Under the pieces are notes generated by a model that saw nothing but the letters and a program-made list of their open reading frames with translations, was not told where the DNA came from and did no database searches. Below, one piece after another: positions 62,796 through 64,000 of a stretch of 64,000 bases of DNA; the stretch's first letter is position 1; each line of letters starts with the position of its first letter. Origin of the DNA: Proluteimonas flavola (GTDB lineage Bacteria > Pseudomonadota > Gammaproteobacteria > Xanthomonadales > Xanthomonadaceae); the NCBI RefSeq assembly GCF_021191705.1, contig NZ_JAIWPU010000027.1, forward strand, positions 1-64,000. Direction: 5' to 3'. A program made the translations under genes and the position numbers.

Positions 62796-63440
62796 TTAGA
62801 GCGCGTTCGTCGCCGCCGCGGCCGCCTCGTCGCGCAGCAGGCGCGCGATCAGCGCGGCGTGGCGCTCGGCCTGGCGTTCGCGACGCAGCCGGCTGGCGCG
62901 GAAGATCGCGCACATCTCGGCCACGGCGGTGTCGAAATCCTCGTTGACCACGACGTAGTCGAACTCGTCGTAGTGCGACATCTCTTCCTGCGCGGCAGCC
63001 AGGCGCTGGGCCATCACCGCTTCGCTGTCCTGGCCGCGCTTGCGCATGCGCTGGTCCAGCGCTTCGCGCGACGGCGGCAGGATGAAGACGCTGACGGCTT
63101 CGGGCACCTTGTCGCGCACCTGGCGCGCGCCCTGCCAGTCGATCTCCAGCAGCACGTCCTTGCCGGCGGCGAGCTGCGGCTCCACCGACTGGCGCGCGGT
63201 GCCCTTCCAGTCGCCATGCACCTGCGCGTATTCGAAGAAGTCGCCGGCATCGATCATCTGCTGGAACGCATCCTTGCCGACGAAGTGATAGTGCTCGGCA
63301 TGCCGCTCACCCGGCCGCGCGAGGCGCGAGGTGAACGAGATCGACAGGGCGATGTCCGGATCGCGCGCCAGGCAGGCGTTGACGATGCTGGATTTTCCGG
63401 CGCCCGACGGCGCGGCGACGATGAACAGCGTGCCGCGCAT
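62796..63440 (-). CDS. gmk: Guanylate kinase
   Basis: Gmk phosphorylates GMP to GDP. The 214-residue protein begins [18 protein letters not shown], where the P-loop is APSGAGKSS (about 9-17). GMP-binding motifs follow: [20 protein letters not shown] (split across 38-56), [15 protein letters not shown], and [11 protein letters not shown]. The lid region is [18 protein letters not shown] at 63440 is chosen over an in-frame start 75 bases upstream because the family begins there. The extra upstream codons run through a repeat-like GGGGATTGGGG stretch. Confidence 0.96.
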   Translation of the reverse strand: MRGTLFIVAAPSGAGKSSIVNACLARDPDIALSISFTSRLARPGERHAEHYHFVGKDAFQQMIDAGDFFEYAQVHGDWKGTARQSVEPQLAAGKDVLLEIDWQGARQVRDKVPEAVSVFILPPSREALDQRMRKRGQDSEAVMAQRLAAAQEEMSHYDEFDYVVVNEDFDTAVAEMCAIFRASRLRRERQAERHAALIARLLRDEAAAAATNAL

Positions 63441-63584
63441 GGGGCTGGAATCCGCGATGGGGGATTGGGGAGTCGGCGACACGGATGGCCGTCCGTCGGT
63501 CAACAGGGCGGCCATCGTACCTGCTCTTTCGAATCGCGGATTTCAACGGACGAATGTCCGGTCATCGCGAATCGCGAATCCCGG

Positions 63585-64000
63585 CTATTCAATGTTCTGG
63601 ACCTGCTCGCGGATCTGGTCGATCAGTACCTTCAGTTCGATCGCCGCCTGCGAACTGCGGCGGTCGACCGATTTCGAACCCAGCGTATTCGCCTCGCGGT
63701 TGAACTCCTGCAGCAGGAAATCCAGGCGCCGGCCCTGCGGCTCGCGCTGGGTCAGCACGCGGCGGATCTCCACGACGTGGCTGTCGAGGCGGTCGAGTTC
63801 CTCGTCCACGTCGAGCTTCTGCAGCCACAACACCAGTTCCTGCTCCATGCGGCCCGGTTCGACCGGATGCGGCAGATCGTCGAGCCGCGCCTGCAGCTTG
63901 GCGCGCTGGGCCTCGCCGATCTGCGGCATCAGCACACGGATCCCGGCGGCGATCGCGGCGATGCCATCGACACGCTCCAGGATCGCGGCGACCAGCTTGC
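63585..64000 (-). CDS. yicC: YicC family protein, C-terminal part (runs off the right edge)
   Basis: The last 138 residues of a YicC/YloC protein; the N-terminal part lies beyond 64000. The visible frame begins KLVAAILERVDGIAAIAAGI and continues QIGEAQRAKLQARL. The DUF1732 end follows: GRMEQELVLWLQKLDVDEELDRLDSH, then GRRLDFLLQEFNREANTLGSKS and IELKVLIDQIREQVQNIE, which is diagnostic. YicC-type proteins are endoribonucleases or RNA regulators; E. coli YicC affects RyhB turnover. The gene precedes gmk by 144 bases, the same order as in many Proteobacteria. Confidence 0.93.
   Translation of the reverse strand, partial: KLVAAILERVDGIAAIAAGIRVLMPQIGEAQRAKLQARLDDLPHPVEPGRMEQELVLWLQKLDVDEELDRLDSHVVEIRRVLTQREPQGRRLDFLLQEFNREANTLGSKSVDRRSSQAAIELKVLIDQIREQVQNIE

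Overview
The window is a GC-rich (about 70 %), densely packed bacterial chromosome segment from a gammaproteobacterium of the Xanthomonadaceae type (Lysobacter/Luteimonas/Xanthomonas relatives). This rests on gene content and order: a tonB-gshB-pilG type IV pilus chemosensory block, mrcA divergent from pilMNOPQ, and yicC-gmk-rpoZ-spoT-ridA-recG, plus many GTG starts and 1-8 nt stop/start overlaps. No tRNA, rRNA, CRISPR array, prophage or complete IS is visible. No gene-free stretch exceeds about 280 bases.

Layout. 1-143: fragment of an IS4-like transposase running off the left edge. 218-2842 (minus): nudE, cysQ, mazG, ynfA. 2896-5051 (plus): bioA, rsmE. 5100-16805 (minus): the type IV pilus (Chp) chemosensory operon pilG-pilH-pilI-pilJ-chpA-chpB-chpC, with no pilK. 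16996-18851 (plus): gshB and a tonB-like gene. 18976-25502 (minus): lepB-like signal peptidase, tsaB, yoaA, a TPR lipoprotein (LpoP-like) and mrcB. 25625-27742 (plus): a fused GT2-GT4 glycosyltransferase. 27732-31496 (minus): relA and a membrane-anchored repeat protein. 31558-32076 (plus): a secreted hypothetical. 32134-36156 (minus): hrpA. 36241-36807 (plus): dps. 36808-37087: a terminator, then a palindrome interrupted by G and C runs that looks like an assembly artefact. 37088-45342 (minus): a MoxR/Bat operon (moxR, DUF58, DUF4381, batA, batB-batC fusion, batD) followed by a dicarboxylate symporter. 45490-50303 (minus): pilMNOPQ. 50507-53056 (plus): mrcA. 53224-54352: two hypotheticals. 54590-57424 (minus): gltA, rpmE2, iunH. 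57490-64000 (minus): recG, ridA, spoT, rpoZ, gmk and the 3' part of yicC.

Functional themes. Two loci build and steer type IV pili: the Chp system senses surface contact and controls the pilus motors, and PilMNOPQ forms the alignment complex and outer-membrane secretin. Both bifunctional class A penicillin-binding proteins are present, one with a probable lipoprotein partner. Both long RSH (p)ppGpp enzymes are present, RelA (synthetase) and SpoT (hydrolase/synthetase).

The observations most worth checking are: loss of the catalytic residues in ChpB together with absence of PilK; the TPR lipoprotein translationally coupled to mrcB; an in-frame palindromic repeat inside hrpA; a long Glu/Ala/Arg helix in ChpA; a BatB-BatC fusion with an altered metal site; and probable leaderless or near-leaderless starts at bioA and mrcA.
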